Shown: positions 8,201-18,666 of the stretch, one piece after another
Numbering within the stretch: the first letter of the stretch is position 1
How the letters are laid out: each line of letters starts with the position of its first letter
Source: Shewanella chilikensis
GTDB taxonomy: Bacteria > Pseudomonadota > Gammaproteobacteria > Enterobacterales > Shewanellaceae
Assembly: GCF_002836945.1 (NCBI RefSeq)
Contig: NZ_NIJM01000029.1
Span: forward strand, 1 to 57,350
Direction: 5' to 3'
Length of the DNA: 57,350 bases
The notes under the pieces: generated by a model
Told to the model about the DNA's origin: nothing
The model's database searches: none
What the model saw: the letters and a program-made list of their open reading frames with translations, nothing else
Position numbers and translations under genes: made by a program

Positions 8201-10138
8201 ATGTCGATAGAGTTGCCCGAACAAGCTTTAATGGCACCGCTGAACTCTGAGGGCGTATCTTCAGGACGAACAAGGCGAAATTCTTGGCTGACTTGGGTGA
8301 GTTATTTGCTGCCCTGGTGGTTACTGGTGCCACTGGGTAGCTGGCTTATGTATCACTATGCCTCCCAATGGCAGATAGATCAGGTGCGTTATGCCCAGCA
8401 GGAGTTGGTAGACAGAGATACTCTGGTACTCAGCGCTACACTTACCAGAGTTCATCAGGACGTCAGTTTACTATCACAGATGATCGCATCGGTATTAGCA
8501 GATAACAGGCTCGGTGAGACTGAACAGCTGGAACTATTGCAGCGTCTATTTGTTGACTTCAGCAGCGCCTATCCCAGCTATATGCAAGTGCGCTGGATTG
8601 GAAATTCCGGCGTTGAGCGGGTGAGGGTTGACTATATAGATAATCAAAGGCGAGTTGTCGCTGCTGATGCATTACAGGATAAATCATCGCGTTATTATGT
8701 CATTGAGGCCAAGCGCTTGGCTTCGGGGGCGGTTTATTATTCTCCTTTTGATCTCAATATCGAAGCCGGTAAAATAGAGATCCCCTATCGACCTACCTTA
8801 CGTGCTGCTACCAAGGTAATGGACAGCAACGGCAAGGCACTCGGGCTGGCACTATTGAATCTGGATGGCAGTGGTTTACTCGAACGTTTGCGCCAATCCG
8901 GTAAGACTATGTTGTTGAACGCTGAAGGCTATTGGTTGCTGTCAACTTTGGGTCACAGAGAGTGGGGCTTTATGTTCGACGCTCCTGAACAGCGTCTGGC
9001 AGTTATTCATCCTGAAGTTTGGCGGCGTATACAAGAGGAACCACAGGGGCAGTTCATCGATGAAACCGGGATGTGGACTTTCTCCCGTGTGGCGCCAATA
9101 CTGAATGGTGACAGCAAGGTCCCCATGCTTTACGCCCTATCTCATGATGAACAGCCACTGCTCATTCAAGCCAGACTACAACGGCTTTATGCCGGTGTTG
9201 GTGCAGTAGTTTTTTTATGCATGACTTTGCTGGGGGCGTTTTTAGCGCGCTCCAACCTGCGTTTGGAAGACAAGGCTCATGAGTTACAGCAAAGTAACGC
9301 GGCGCTGGCAATGACGTTGGCTCAGTTGAAGACATCGCAGCAGGAGTTGGTTCGTACCGAGAAATTATCATCCTTGGGGTTGATGGTGGCCGGGGTAGCT
9401 CACGAACTCAATACACCTATTGGTGCGGCAATGCTGTGTGTCACCGCACTGAATGACAGGCTAGGTGAACTCATGCGGGATTATCACAACGGTACTATCA
9501 AACGCTCGCAACTGGAGGAATTTATTCAATACCAGGAGGAAGGTTTGACCCTGGCTGAACGCAACCTCAAACGCTCGGCGCTACTCATTCAACAGTTTCG
9601 TCAGGTAGCTGCCGACAGAGCTAATGCTGACCGGCAAGCCTTTTGGTTGCATGAGTTGGTGACGGACATTCTGGCGCTGAATCATGGTCAGTGGAAGCAC
9701 AGTCATCATAAGCTGACCACTGATATTCCCTCGGATATCCATATGCACAGTTATCCCGGACCTTTGGGTCAGGTACTTCAGAATTTGGTGCACAATGCAC
9801 TCATACATGCTTTTGAAGATACTGAGCGGGGAGAGATCCATATCTGTGCCCGTAAACTTCAGCATAAGGTTGAGATCTGTGTGATGGATAATGGTGTAGG
9901 GATTGAAGAGCAGGATTGTCAGCGAGTGTTTGATCCCTTTTATACCACCAAGCGCAATAGCGGCGGCACCGGGCTTGGCCTGCATATAGTGCATCATTTG
10001 ACCACTGAAGTATTGGGGGGAAGTGTGCGGATTTCAAGAGGAGTCAATGGTATAGGTACTTCGATGATTTTGTTGTTGCCGCTTGAGCAGGTCGATGGCA
10101 AATCGGAAAAGGCGGCTAACGGGAGTATGGCTTCCTGA
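8201..10138 (+). CDS. Membrane sensor histidine kinase (partner of the EAL regulator)
   Basis: Integral inner-membrane sensor kinase of 645 residues. A first membrane segment (about residues 29-53), a periplasmic domain of about 270 residues with Cache/PAS-like character, and a second segment (about 328-350) precede a coiled-coil linker. The kinase core has H-box GVAHELNTPIGAA (His near 401), N-box NLVHNALIHAF, G1 DNGVGI, F-box FDPFYTTK and G2 GGTGLGLHIVHHL. This type, with a long interval between H and N boxes, is common in kinases paired with DUF3369 regulators. The 14-bp gap from the upstream EAL regulator argues for a single operon and a cognate pair. The ligand sensed is unknown. Confidence 0.88.
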   Translation: MSIELPEQALMAPLNSEGVSSGRTRRNSWLTWVSYLLPWWLLVPLGSWLMYHYASQWQIDQVRYAQQELVDRDTLVLSATLTRVHQDVSLLSQMIASVLADNRLGETEQLELLQRLFVDFSSAYPSYMQVRWIGNSGVERVRVDYIDNQRRVVAADALQDKSSRYYVIEAKRLASGAVYYSPFDLNIEAGKIEIPYRPTLRAATKVMDSNGKALGLALLNLDGSGLLERLRQSGKTMLLNAEGYWLLSTLGHREWGFMFDAPEQRLAVIHPEVWRRIQEEPQGQFIDETGMWTFSRVAPILNGDSKVPMLYALSHDEQPLLIQARLQRLYAGVGAVVFLCMTLLGAFLARSNLRLEDKAHELQQSNAALAMTLAQLKTSQQELVRTEKLSSLGLMVAGVAHELNTPIGAAMLCVTALNDRLGELMRDYHNGTIKRSQLEEFIQYQEEGLTLAERNLKRSALLIQQFRQVAADRANADRQAFWLHELVTDILALNHGQWKHSHHKLTTDIPSDIHMHSYPGPLGQVLQNLVHNALIHAFEDTERGEIHICARKLQHKVEICVMDNGVGIEEQDCQRVFDPFYTTKRNSGGTGLGLHIVHHLTTEVLGGSVRISRGVNGIGTSMILLLPLEQVDGKSEKAANGSMAS

Positions 10139-10355
10139 ACAAACCGCATAGATGTCGAGATTTATAGCGCTTGAGAGTGCTTTAAAAACAAAATTGGTGT
10201 CTATCTACTCCTTGGTAAGGAACATACTGACAACACCCTGTGTAACGAAACGGGCATACATAATCGCGGGGTCACTCGCAGTGGGTTGGCTTAACGGTTT
10301 GGCTGTTGAAGTGTTGTTCGATCGAGGTAGGGTTGAGGCAGACAAGGTTGGATGC

Positions 10356-10396
10356 AGGACGATACCGTTTCTATTGAGCACAAAAGGTATCGTCCT
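10356..10396. repeat. 11-bp perfect inverted repeat, 19-nt loop
   Basis: AGGACGATACC at 10356-10366 and GGTATCGTCCT at 10386-10396 form a perfect stem in the convergent gap between the kinase gene and grxA. There is no T tract after it, so it is not a textbook terminator; it may act as a transcript 3'-end hairpin. Confidence 0.6.
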
Positions 10397-10418
10397 TGAT
10401 GGAGAAGTTTAACTTGGA

Positions 10419-10676
10419 TTAAAGCAGGTTGTTTTCTCTGACGTAGGCTTCAAACTCTGTGCAGCCGCCAACGTGCTCTTTGTCGACAAAGATCTGTGGC
10501 ACAGTCTCAACCGGCTTGCCTACGGTTTTTTCCAGGTCGGCCTTGGTGATGCCTTCGGCGTGAATATCGACATACTTAAACTTGAAATCATCACGTTTTT
10601 CTGCCAGTTGCTCAGAAAGTTGCACTGCACGTACACAATATGGGCAACCTGGACGACCGAAAATAACTACAAACAT
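10419..10676 (-). CDS. grxA: Glutaredoxin 1
   Basis: GrxA-type glutaredoxin of 85 residues, a glutathione-dependent dithiol reductant for ribonucleotide reductase and protein disulfides. It has the active site GRPGCPYC (C11 and C14), the cis-proline loop TVPQIFVD and the GSH-binding GGCTEFEAY. The start at 10676 (MFVVIFGRPG) gives the normal family length and has GGGAG 5 nt upstream; the four extra upstream codons of the longer frame include that ribosome-binding site. It is transcribed towards the kinase gene and follows radD on the same strand with a gap of about 50 bp. Confidence 0.92.
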   Translation of the reverse strand: MFVVIFGRPGCPYCVRAVQLSEQLAEKRDDFKFKYVDIHAEGITKADLEKTVGKPVETVPQIFVDKEHVGGCTEFEAYVRENNLL

Positions 10677-10726
10677 ATTGACTCCCATGGACTTGATTTG
10701 CAGCAGTTATACCACAGCTTAAAGGC

Positions 10727-12553
10727 CTATGCTAAGTTGCTTGATCCCAAGAATGATTTTTCGGTTTGAAACCTGCCTTGATAATCAAAGAAAGATTGTA
10801 ATAAATCCCAGCGTCGCGCTTGTTTTTTCAGCAGCAGCATATCCGGTGCCCGAAACCGCGCCGCGTCATCGACCAGTTGTTGTGGTTGACTGTATTTCGG
10901 CAGTTTCAGCCCAGGAGTTTTACTGTGGGGATGGATAAAACAAGCAAACAGTGCCCGGCGTTGAGCACTGGTTTCCATTTTAAAATACTGGTTGAAGTCA
11001 TTGCCGTCATAATCCAGATACTGAACTCTTAGGCGCCCCTCTTCGGCGTGCAGCAACATTTGCTGCACCTTGAACAGGTGGTGATGCTGTTTTGACAACA
11101 CCTCTTTGAGGCGTTTGTCCGGGTCGACCAGAGTCGATTGGCACTGGTGGCAAATCTTGGCGGCGATATCGTTTTCGGCGCCGCAATCCGGGCATGACTT
11201 GGCGCGATAGCGATAACTGCATTGACTATTGTCCTGTAACAGTCCCTGGCAGCGGCGGCCGAAGTGCTCGATGATGTCGCCATCCTCATCCGTCTTGCCC
11301 CAGAAGATATTGGCAAAACCGCACTCGGGGCAGGGAACCTGTACCGGCACCGAGTTTGCAGCGGGCTTGGGAGTGCCAACCTCGGGATAGAAGAGATCAA
11401 AGCCGCTGGCGGCATAATCTATGACCAGGCAGTCCTGTTTGCCTTCGGCCAGCCTCAGGCCGCGGCCAACCATCTGTTGAAACAGGCTCACAGATGCCGT
11501 GGGCCGCATGATGGCAATAAGGTCCACATGGGGCGCATCAAACCCGGTTGTGAGCACGGCCACATTGACCAGAAACTTAAGTTCCTGAGCCTTAAAGGCA
11601 CGGATGATGGCATCCCTTTGTTGCATCTCAGTGGTCGCTGTGATGAGCGCTGCCTGTTCGTCAGCCAGCAGCGTTAACACTTCTTCGGCGTGACGCACAG
11701 TGGCGGCAAAAATAATCACTCCCTTGCGGGTGTTGGCCAGTTGCCTTAGTTGGTTAACAATGGCCTTGGTCGCGCGGCCACTGTGACTGAGCAGGGCATC
11801 GACCTTAGCCTCATCGTACTCCCCATTGCTGTTACTCGGCAGGCTGCTGAAGTCATACTGAGCGCTCAGGCCATCGTAAAGCCTGGGCGGCGTCAGATAG
11901 CCTTGTTTAATTAGGGGCCTTAAGGGCAACTCAAAGATGCAGTCATCGAAAATCCCTCGGTCGGGATTACCGACCCGGCCGTGATAGTGGCGGCGATAAA
12001 TAAAACCCAGTCCAAGGCGATAAGGGGTGGCCGTCAACCCCAGCAGCTTAAGTTTGGGGTTATGGGATTTGAGGTGTTCAAGCAGTTGCTGATACTGGCC
12101 GTCCTGCTCAAGGCTCACTCTGTGACACTCGTCTATGACCACCAGGGAGTAGTGGCTGTCAAAGGCTTCCAGGTTGCGCCCGGCGGATTGCACGCTGGCG
12201 ACAACGGTTTTGCCTTGGGTGAGCTTTTGCCTCAGGCCGGCCGAGTAGATACTGGCTTCATCGGTTAATAGGGCAACTTTTTCGGCGTTTTGGGCGACCA
12301 GCTCTTTGACATGAGTCAGTACCAGTACCTTGCCTTTGGCGATGCGAGCCAGTTCAGCAATCACCAAACTCTTACCGGCGCCAGTGGGCAGCACTATAAC
12401 AGCCGAGCCTGATTGAGCGCGGAAATAACGTACCGCAGCATCTACGGCTTGCTGCTGATAATCACGTAGGCGAATGCCGGTCTTGGCGGTATCTTCTGCC
12501 TGAGTGTTTGTCGTCGCTTTCTGAGTTGCTGGCTTTTTACTATCTGTTGACAC
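10727..12553 (-). CDS. radD: RadD-like superfamily 2 ATPase
   Basis: Full-length homologue of E. coli RadD/YejH (608 residues), a RecQ-like SF2 ATPase that acts with RecA and SSB in DNA double-strand break repair and in resolving over-replication. Motifs: Walker A LPTGAGKS, motif II IDECHR, motif III GLTATPYRLG, motif V TTGFDAPHVDLI, motif VI QQMVGRGLRLAEG. A zinc-binding module follows, with CPECGF, then CQG, CPDCG and CHQCQS. The N-terminus has a 25-residue Thr/Lys/Gln-rich extension that the E. coli protein lacks. It is divergent from pheS. Confidence 0.92.
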   Translation of the reverse strand: MSTDSKKPATQKATTNTQAEDTAKTGIRLRDYQQQAVDAAVRYFRAQSGSAVIVLPTGAGKSLVIAELARIAKGKVLVLTHVKELVAQNAEKVALLTDEASIYSAGLRQKLTQGKTVVASVQSAGRNLEAFDSHYSLVVIDECHRVSLEQDGQYQQLLEHLKSHNPKLKLLGLTATPYRLGLGFIYRRHYHGRVGNPDRGIFDDCIFELPLRPLIKQGYLTPPRLYDGLSAQYDFSSLPSNSNGEYDEAKVDALLSHSGRATKAIVNQLRQLANTRKGVIIFAATVRHAEEVLTLLADEQAALITATTEMQQRDAIIRAFKAQELKFLVNVAVLTTGFDAPHVDLIAIMRPTASVSLFQQMVGRGLRLAEGKQDCLVIDYAASGFDLFYPEVGTPKPAANSVPVQVPCPECGFANIFWGKTDEDGDIIEHFGRRCQGLLQDNSQCSYRYRAKSCPDCGAENDIAAKICHQCQSTLVDPDKRLKEVLSKQHHHLFKVQQMLLHAEEGRLRVQYLDYDGNDFNQYFKMETSAQRRALFACFIHPHSKTPGLKLPKYSQPQQLVDDAARFRAPDMLLLKKQARRWDLLQSFFDYQGRFQTEKSFLGSSNLA

Positions 12554-12786
12554 TGACTTGCGAAGAGGAATTGACCATGGGGCGAGCTTATCACAGACGC
12601 GTCTGGGTACTGTGGTTTTCCGGCTTTATTGGCGACTTTTTATTCTCGGGCACTACTGCTCGTCCGGCTCAAGACATCAATGGTTAAAAAAAGCACTTTT
12701 TCTAGGCAATTCATTTGCTAAAATACCTCACGCCACTGGTCAAAGACCCGTGGCTAACGTAAAATTCCACTCTTTTACTGTTTTAA

Positions 12787-13821
<1,035 letters not shown>

Positions 13822-13836
13822 CGGAGCTTTAGTATT

Positions 13837-16224
13837 ATGAAATTCAGCGAATCCTGGCTTCGTGAGTGGGTTAACCCTGCGATTAGCCGTGACGAATTAA
13901 CTCATCAAATCACCATGGCTGGCCTGGAAGTGGACGACGTCATTGCCGTTGCCGGTGACTTTTCCGGCGTGGTAGTGGGTGAAGTGGTTGAATGTGGTCA
14001 ACACCCGGATGCCGACAAGCTAAGGGTCACCAAGGTCAATGTCGGTGGCGAAGAACTGCTGGATATTGTTTGCGGTGCCCCTAACTGCCGTCAGGGACTC
14101 AAGGTTGCTGTGGCCGTTGTCGGTGCCGTGCTGCCCGGTGACTTCAAAATCAAGAAAGCCAAACTGCGTGGACAGCCTTCACATGGCATGTTGTGCTCTT
14201 ATGGCGAGCTGGGCATAGAGATAGAAAGCGACGGCATTATTGAGCTGCCGCTGGACGCGCCTATTGGTACAGACATTCGCGAATATCTGCAGCTCAATGA
14301 CGTGATTATCGATGTGGATCTGACCGCCAACCGCGCCGATTGCCTGGGTATGGTGGGACTGGCCCGCGAAGTGGGCGTGCTCAACCGTCTTAACGTGACC
14401 GAGCCAAGCTGGGAAGCTGCCAACGTCAGTAGTGAGCGTACAGTTGAAATAGAGGTCGCTAACCCGGAAGCTTGCCCAAGATATTTGGGCCGGGTGGTCA
14501 GCAATGTCAATGTCAAGGCGCAAACGCCTGACTGGATGGTGGAAAAACTGCGCCGCAGCGGTATTCGCTCGATAGATCCTATCGTGGATATCACCAACTA
14601 TGTGTTGGTTGAGTTCGGCCAGCCGATGCATGCTTTTGATCTGGATAAGATTGACGGCGGCATCAAGGTACGCCTGGGTAATGGTGAAGAGAAACTGACT
14701 CTGCTCGATGGCAACGAAATTACCGTACCGGCAGATACGTTGGTGATTGCCGATAACAGCCAGGCATTGGCCCTGGCCGGTGTCTTCGGTGGTGAGGCTT
14801 CCGGTGTCAGCGAGCAAACCCGCGATATCATGCTTGAGTGTGCGTTCTTCGCGCCGCTGGCTATCATGGGCAAGGCCCGTCGTCTTGGACTGCATACCGA
14901 CTCTTCGCATCGTTTTGAACGCGGCGTTGACCCAGAGCTGCAGCATAAGGCTATGGATAGAGCCACCCGTTTGGTGCTGGATATCTGTGGCGGCGAAGCC
15001 GGTCCTGTGGTTGAGGCCAAGAGCGAAGCGCATCTGCCAAAGGCTGTCGACATTAAACTGCGTCGCAGCAAACTGGATAAATTGCTCGGACATCATATCG
15101 ATGACACAGATGTTGAACAAATTCTGACCCGCTTGGGCTTCCAGGTTGAAAACCAGGGCAGTGACTGGCAGGTGAAAACCGCCACTTACCGTTTCGACAT
15201 GGCAATTGAAGAAGACCTTATCGAAGAAGTTGCCCGCATATACGGCTATAACAATATCCCCAATACGGCGCCACTGGCGCGCCTCTTTATGACAGATCAT
15301 AAAGAAGCGGATCTGAAATTGAGCCGGGTAAGAGCTTTGTTGGTGGCACGGGGTTTCCAGGAAGCCGTCACCTACAGCTTTGTGGATCCCAAGTTGCAAA
15401 AACTGGTTCACCCCGAAAGCGAAGCTATGGTATTACCTAACCCGATTTCCAGTGAAATGTCGGCCATGCGTCTGTCCATGTTCACTGGATTGCTGAATGC
15501 CGTGGGTTACAACCAGGCTCGTCAGCAGGCTCGTGTACGCCTGTTTGAGACAGGTTTACGCTTTATTCCTGATGCACAAGCAGAATCCGGCGTAAGACAA
15601 CAGACCATGCTGGGCGCGGTGATCGCCGGCCCTCAGAGTGATGAACACTGGAGCATGGAGTCGAAAACCGTTGATTTCTTCGATCTTAAAGGTGATTTAG
15701 AAGCCATTATTGGCTTGACAGTTTCCGAAGCTGAATTTAGTTTTAAAGGAGCGCAGCATCCGGCTATGCATCCGGGGCAATGTGCTGAAATATTGAGAAA
15801 TGATCGGGTCATAGGCTATATAGGTGCTGTCCATCCCAGCCTCGAAAAGCCTTTTGGGCTGAATGGCAAAACCATAGTATTTGAGCTGGAATTGGACGCT
15901 TTATTGCAGGCTAAATTGCCGCAAGCCCAGGCTGTATCTAAGTTTCCAGCCAATCGCCGCGATATCGCCATAGTGGTTGATGAAGAAGTCGCCGCAGGTG
16001 AAGTGATGACGCTGATAAGAAAAGTTGGCGAAAATCAGTTGGTTGGCTTAAACTTGTTCGATGTATACCGAGGTAAAGGTGTAGAGCAGGGCAAAAAGAG
16101 TCTGGCGATCGCACTTACGTTACAAGATAACGCTCGTACACTTGAGGAAAAAGAGATTGCTGAGATGGTTGATACAGTGGTTTCTGCGCTCAAGTCCGAG
16201 TTCAACGCATCGTTGAGGGATTAA
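13837..16224 (+). CDS. pheT: Phenylalanyl-tRNA synthetase beta subunit
   Basis: The beta subunit (795 residues, standard bacterial length) carries the editing and tRNA-binding modules. Domains in order: EMAP-like tRNA-binding domain (about 40-150, with [15 protein letters not shown]), B3/B4 editing domain, B5 domain, a catalytic-like core, and a C-terminal ferredoxin-like anticodon-binding domain (about 700-795, [18 protein letters not shown]). The gene is 15 bp downstream of pheS and 3 bp upstream of ihfA, which indicates co-transcription and probable translational coupling with ihfA. Confidence 0.98.
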   Translation: MKFSESWLREWVNPAISRDELTHQITMAGLEVDDVIAVAGDFSGVVVGEVVECGQHPDADKLRVTKVNVGGEELLDIVCGAPNCRQGLKVAVAVVGAVLPGDFKIKKAKLRGQPSHGMLCSYGELGIEIESDGIIELPLDAPIGTDIREYLQLNDVIIDVDLTANRADCLGMVGLAREVGVLNRLNVTEPSWEAANVSSERTVEIEVANPEACPRYLGRVVSNVNVKAQTPDWMVEKLRRSGIRSIDPIVDITNYVLVEFGQPMHAFDLDKIDGGIKVRLGNGEEKLTLLDGNEITVPADTLVIADNSQALALAGVFGGEASGVSEQTRDIMLECAFFAPLAIMGKARRLGLHTDSSHRFERGVDPELQHKAMDRATRLVLDICGGEAGPVVEAKSEAHLPKAVDIKLRRSKLDKLLGHHIDDTDVEQILTRLGFQVENQGSDWQVKTATYRFDMAIEEDLIEEVARIYGYNNIPNTAPLARLFMTDHKEADLKLSRVRALLVARGFQEAVTYSFVDPKLQKLVHPESEAMVLPNPISSEMSAMRLSMFTGLLNAVGYNQARQQARVRLFETGLRFIPDAQAESGVRQQTMLGAVIAGPQSDEHWSMESKTVDFFDLKGDLEAIIGLTVSEAEFSFKGAQHPAMHPGQCAEILRNDRVIGYIGAVHPSLEKPFGLNGKTIVFELELDALLQAKLPQAQAVSKFPANRRDIAIVVDEEVAAGEVMTLIRKVGENQLVGLNLFDVYRGKGVEQGKKSLAIALTLQDNARTLEEKEIAEMVDTVVSALKSEFNASLRD

Positions 16225-16227
16225 AGT

Positions 16228-16524
16228 ATGGCACTTACCAAGGCCGAAATGGCAGAGCATCTTTTTGAAACGCTTGGCATTAACAAGCGGGTAGCAAAAG
16301 AGATGGTTGAAGCGTTTTTCGAAGAGATCCGAACCGCGCTTGAAAATGGTGAGCAGGTCAAGTTATCTGGCTTTGGCAACTTTGACCTTAGGGATAAGAA
16401 TCAAAGACCGGGAAGGAATCCCAAAACAGGTCAGGATATCCCAATTTCTGCCCGTCGGGTGGTGACATTCCGTCCGGGACAGAAACTGAAGAGTCGCGTA
16501 GAAGCCGCTAACAAAGGCAAATAA
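16228..16524 (+). CDS. ihfA: Integration host factor alpha subunit
   Basis: DNA-bending nucleoid protein (98 residues) that pairs with IHF beta. The HU/IHF fold is complete: [42 protein letters not shown] and [16 protein letters not shown], including the conserved Pro in the beta arm that intercalates in DNA. The conserved pheST-ihfA order and the 3-bp gap after pheT support an operon. A strong terminator lies 20 bp downstream. Confidence 0.98.
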   Translation: MALTKAEMAEHLFETLGINKRVAKEMVEAFFEEIRTALENGEQVKLSGFGNFDLRDKNQRPGRNPKTGQDIPISARRVVTFRPGQKLKSRVEAANKGK

Positions 16525-16544
16525 CTGCTCGGTCAGTAATTTAG

Positions 16545-16582
16545 AACAGGGAAGCCGCTCCTGTGGGTGGCTTCCCTGTTTG
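16545..16582 (+). terminator. Terminator of the pheST-ihfA operon
   Basis: A 12-bp perfect stem, AACAGGGAAGCC with GGCTTCCCTGTT, a 12-nt loop and a short T run lie directly after ihfA. Confidence 0.88.
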
Positions 16583-16670
16583 TGTCTATAGAAAGTGCTT
16601 CTACCCTGTTGTGTCGCATTTTTAATGCCTGGTTTGGCATTGCATTGGGATTAAACCCAGGGGTTAAACC

Positions 16671-17624
16671 TTGTCAAATACACCTTCCAAGCCTAAGAAA
16701 GGCAAATACTTCGATAGGCGCTTCCGTTGGTCATTGCTGCACCCCAGATTTTGGGGTAGTTGGTTGGCGATTGGCGTACTGGTTTTGTTTGGTCTCTTGC
16801 CGGCTCTCATTAGAGATCCTATTGCCCGCGGGTTGTCGCGTTTGGTTAAACGTGTCGCCCATAAACCGATAAGTGTAGCCAGAGCCAACCTTAAAGCCTG
16901 TTTCCCCGATAAGAGTGAGTTGGAAATCGAGCAGTTGCTGGAACGCAATACCGAAGCTTTTGTAATGACGCTGCTGGCTCAATCTGAGCTGATTTTGATG
17001 CCAAGCGCTTATATTCGCAAAAGAGTGCTGGTCGAGGGTGAAGAACATATCGCGGCTGCCCGTGAAGCCGGGCAGCCGATTATCTTTATCATGCCTCATG
17101 TTTGGGGCATAGAGTATGCCGGTCTGAGACTTAATTTGGACTTGCCCATGGTGTCCATGGCCAAAGCGCATCGAAATGAATTGTTCAACTGGTTCAATAA
17201 CCGTATGCGTAGCTCGCAAGGCGGCAATATCTATATGCGTGAAGCCGGGATCCGGGCCTTGTTGGCTGAGCTGAAACAGGGCAACAGTTTCTTCTATCTG
17301 CCGGATGAAGACTTGGGACCGGAGCAGAGCGTATTTGCGCCATTTTTAGGAACAGTCAAGGCTACTTTGCCTGTGGTTGGCCGCTTGGCGCAGGCAGGTA
17401 ACGCCCAGGTGATGCCGGTGAAAATTGGCTATGACGACCAAGCCAGGTGTTTTCGCTTGACGGTTATGCCGGCGATTGCCCCCGAGTCGATGCAAGGTAA
17501 GGAAAATGAGGCCATTGCATTAAACAAGGCCGTGGAGCAGGTGATTACCGCCTATCCCGAGCAATATATGTGGTTTCTTAAGGTGCTGCGTACCCGCCCG
17601 GAAGGCATGCCGTCTATCTATTGA
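16671..17624 (+). CDS. lpxM: Lipid A biosynthesis acyltransferase, LpxM-like
   Basis: Inner-membrane acyltransferase that adds a secondary fatty acyl chain to (Kdo)-lipid IVA, 317 residues. It has one hydrophobic anchor (about residues 29-48) and the HX4E/D catalytic motif in IIFIMPHVWGIEYAG. Other family segments are FYLPDEDLGPEQSVFAPFLGTVKATLP and PEQYMWFLKVLRTRPEG. The downstream sequence resembles E. coli LpxM (MsbB) more than LpxL. The start is TTG at 16671 with AGGGG 7-8 nt upstream; no ATG fits the N-terminus. It is monocistronic, convergent with nikR. Confidence 0.88.
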   Translation: MSNTPSKPKKGKYFDRRFRWSLLHPRFWGSWLAIGVLVLFGLLPALIRDPIARGLSRLVKRVAHKPISVARANLKACFPDKSELEIEQLLERNTEAFVMTLLAQSELILMPSAYIRKRVLVEGEEHIAAAREAGQPIIFIMPHVWGIEYAGLRLNLDLPMVSMAKAHRNELFNWFNNRMRSSQGGNIYMREAGIRALLAELKQGNSFFYLPDEDLGPEQSVFAPFLGTVKATLPVVGRLAQAGNAQVMPVKIGYDDQARCFRLTVMPAIAPESMQGKENEAIALNKAVEQVITAYPEQYMWFLKVLRTRPEGMPSIY

Positions 17625-17693
17625 GTTCAACATAGGTTTGGAGTACCAAGGAACTTAACGTCAGCATTTGCATTAAGACTTGCGTCTCATGCG

Positions 17694-17731
17694 GTCATTG
17701 CCATAGCAGGATAGTGGCTTATGGCAATGAC
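17694..17731. repeat. 12-bp perfect inverted repeat, 14-nt loop
   Basis: GTCATTGCCATA at 17694-17705 pairs perfectly with TATGGCAATGAC at 17720-17731, in the gap between the convergent lpxM and nikR genes. Only three Ts follow, so this may be a weak terminator or a transcript-stabilising hairpin for lpxM. Confidence 0.65.
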
Positions 17732-17780
17732 TTTGCAGGCAATACAAGAAGGTGTGCTTGACAGTGGGCGCTATGCAATA

Positions 17781-18191
17781 TCAGATAATTCCGGCACGAC
17801 TTAAACGCGCGAGATTAACCCCTTTCAGTGCTGCTATTTGATTGACCAACTTATTCACTTCAAAAGCCTGACCTTTGAGGATAATGGTTTCCAGGCACCT
17901 ATGATGGTCTACGTGGACATGGGTACTGCAGAGCACGTGTACTAAATGATTGTGCTGGATTTCAATCAGCTTTTCTGACAAACCTCTCTGATGATGATCG
18001 AAAACCAAGGTCAGTACACCTACAACATCCTCTTTGCTGTTGTTCCATTGCTTATCAACTATCCTGTCGCGAAACAGATCGCGAATATATTCTGAACGGG
18101 ATTGATAGCCTCGCTCGCGGCTATCATTTTCTATCTCTTCAAACAGTGATTGGGGTAGGGATACGGTAAAACGTTGAGTCTCATCTGTCAT
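17781..18191 (-). CDS. nikR: Nickel-responsive regulator NikR
   Basis: Ribbon-helix-helix repressor of nickel import, 136 residues. The N-terminal RHH domain reads RFTVSLPQSLFEEIEND and the C-terminal ACT-like metal domain carries the high-affinity Ni ligands in HLVHVLCSTHVHVDHHRC (His...His-x-His...Cys spacing). With nickel bound, NikR represses the nik transport genes. It is divergent from nikA across 475 bp, which fits direct control of that operon. The length and motifs are complete. Confidence 0.95.
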   Translation of the reverse strand: MTDETQRFTVSLPQSLFEEIENDSRERGYQSRSEYIRDLFRDRIVDKQWNNSKEDVVGVLTLVFDHHQRGLSEKLIEIQHNHLVHVLCSTHVHVDHHRCLETIILKGQAFEVNKLVNQIAALKGVNLARLSRAGII

Positions 18192-18666
18192 GACTGTTTC
18201 TTCAGAAAAACACTATTGGTTAGTAGAGCTTACACAAGCTTTGCCACAAAATGTCCTTTTCCATTTTCAATGGGTGTGATCTACCGCAAACTTTTTATCT
18301 TTGTCTGTTTTTTGTGCTGTCACACTGAGAGGAATCGGGGTAGTGTTACTAAAAATAAATAAGTAACATCGGCGGGTAGCGTTAGGTTCCAGTCGAACAT
18401 AACACTGAAAATGCTTTGTGGGCGTTTAATAAACAAGCCTAGTTAAGCAATTACGCGAGCTTTATCATTTCCTGCTGTATCCATTGGCCGGATCTGTAGC
18501 TTATATAAATAATTCCGGTTCGGCTCAAATAATCTGGTTATGCACTGAACTTGAATTGCGATCTTCTCCTTGGCAAACCAACATACAAGCTAATATCACT
18601 TTGCCACGGAACCGCCATCATATCCGTCAACGAGTCTAAAATTTTAGCCAGGTTCGGGAGTTTCAG
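18192..18666. other. nikR-nikA divergent regulatory region
   Basis: This AT-rich region of 475 bp should contain both promoters. A 25-bp palindrome at 18344-18368 is the only strong symmetrical element I see. The E. coli NikR box (GTATGA-N16-TCATAC) is not present. The nikA ribosome-binding site (GGGAG at 18656-18660) closes the region. Confidence 0.6.
18344..18368. promoter_or_regulatory. Palindromic candidate operator (NikR or other)
   Basis: TGTTACT, 11 AT-rich bases, then AGTAACA: perfect 7-bp half-sites with centres 18 bp apart. The position between nikR and nikA makes NikR the obvious candidate binder, but the half-site differs from the enterobacterial one, so the assignment is inference. 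Confidence 0.4.

Noticed and set aside
10152..10412. 86-codon ORF between the kinase gene and grxA
   Set aside because: No ribosome-binding site, no family likeness, and its end forms the inverted repeat at 10356-10396.
14179..15411. 410-codon ORF antisense to pheT
   Set aside because: It lies wholly within pheT, has no ribosome-binding site or recognisable motif, and reflects codon bias on the opposite strand.
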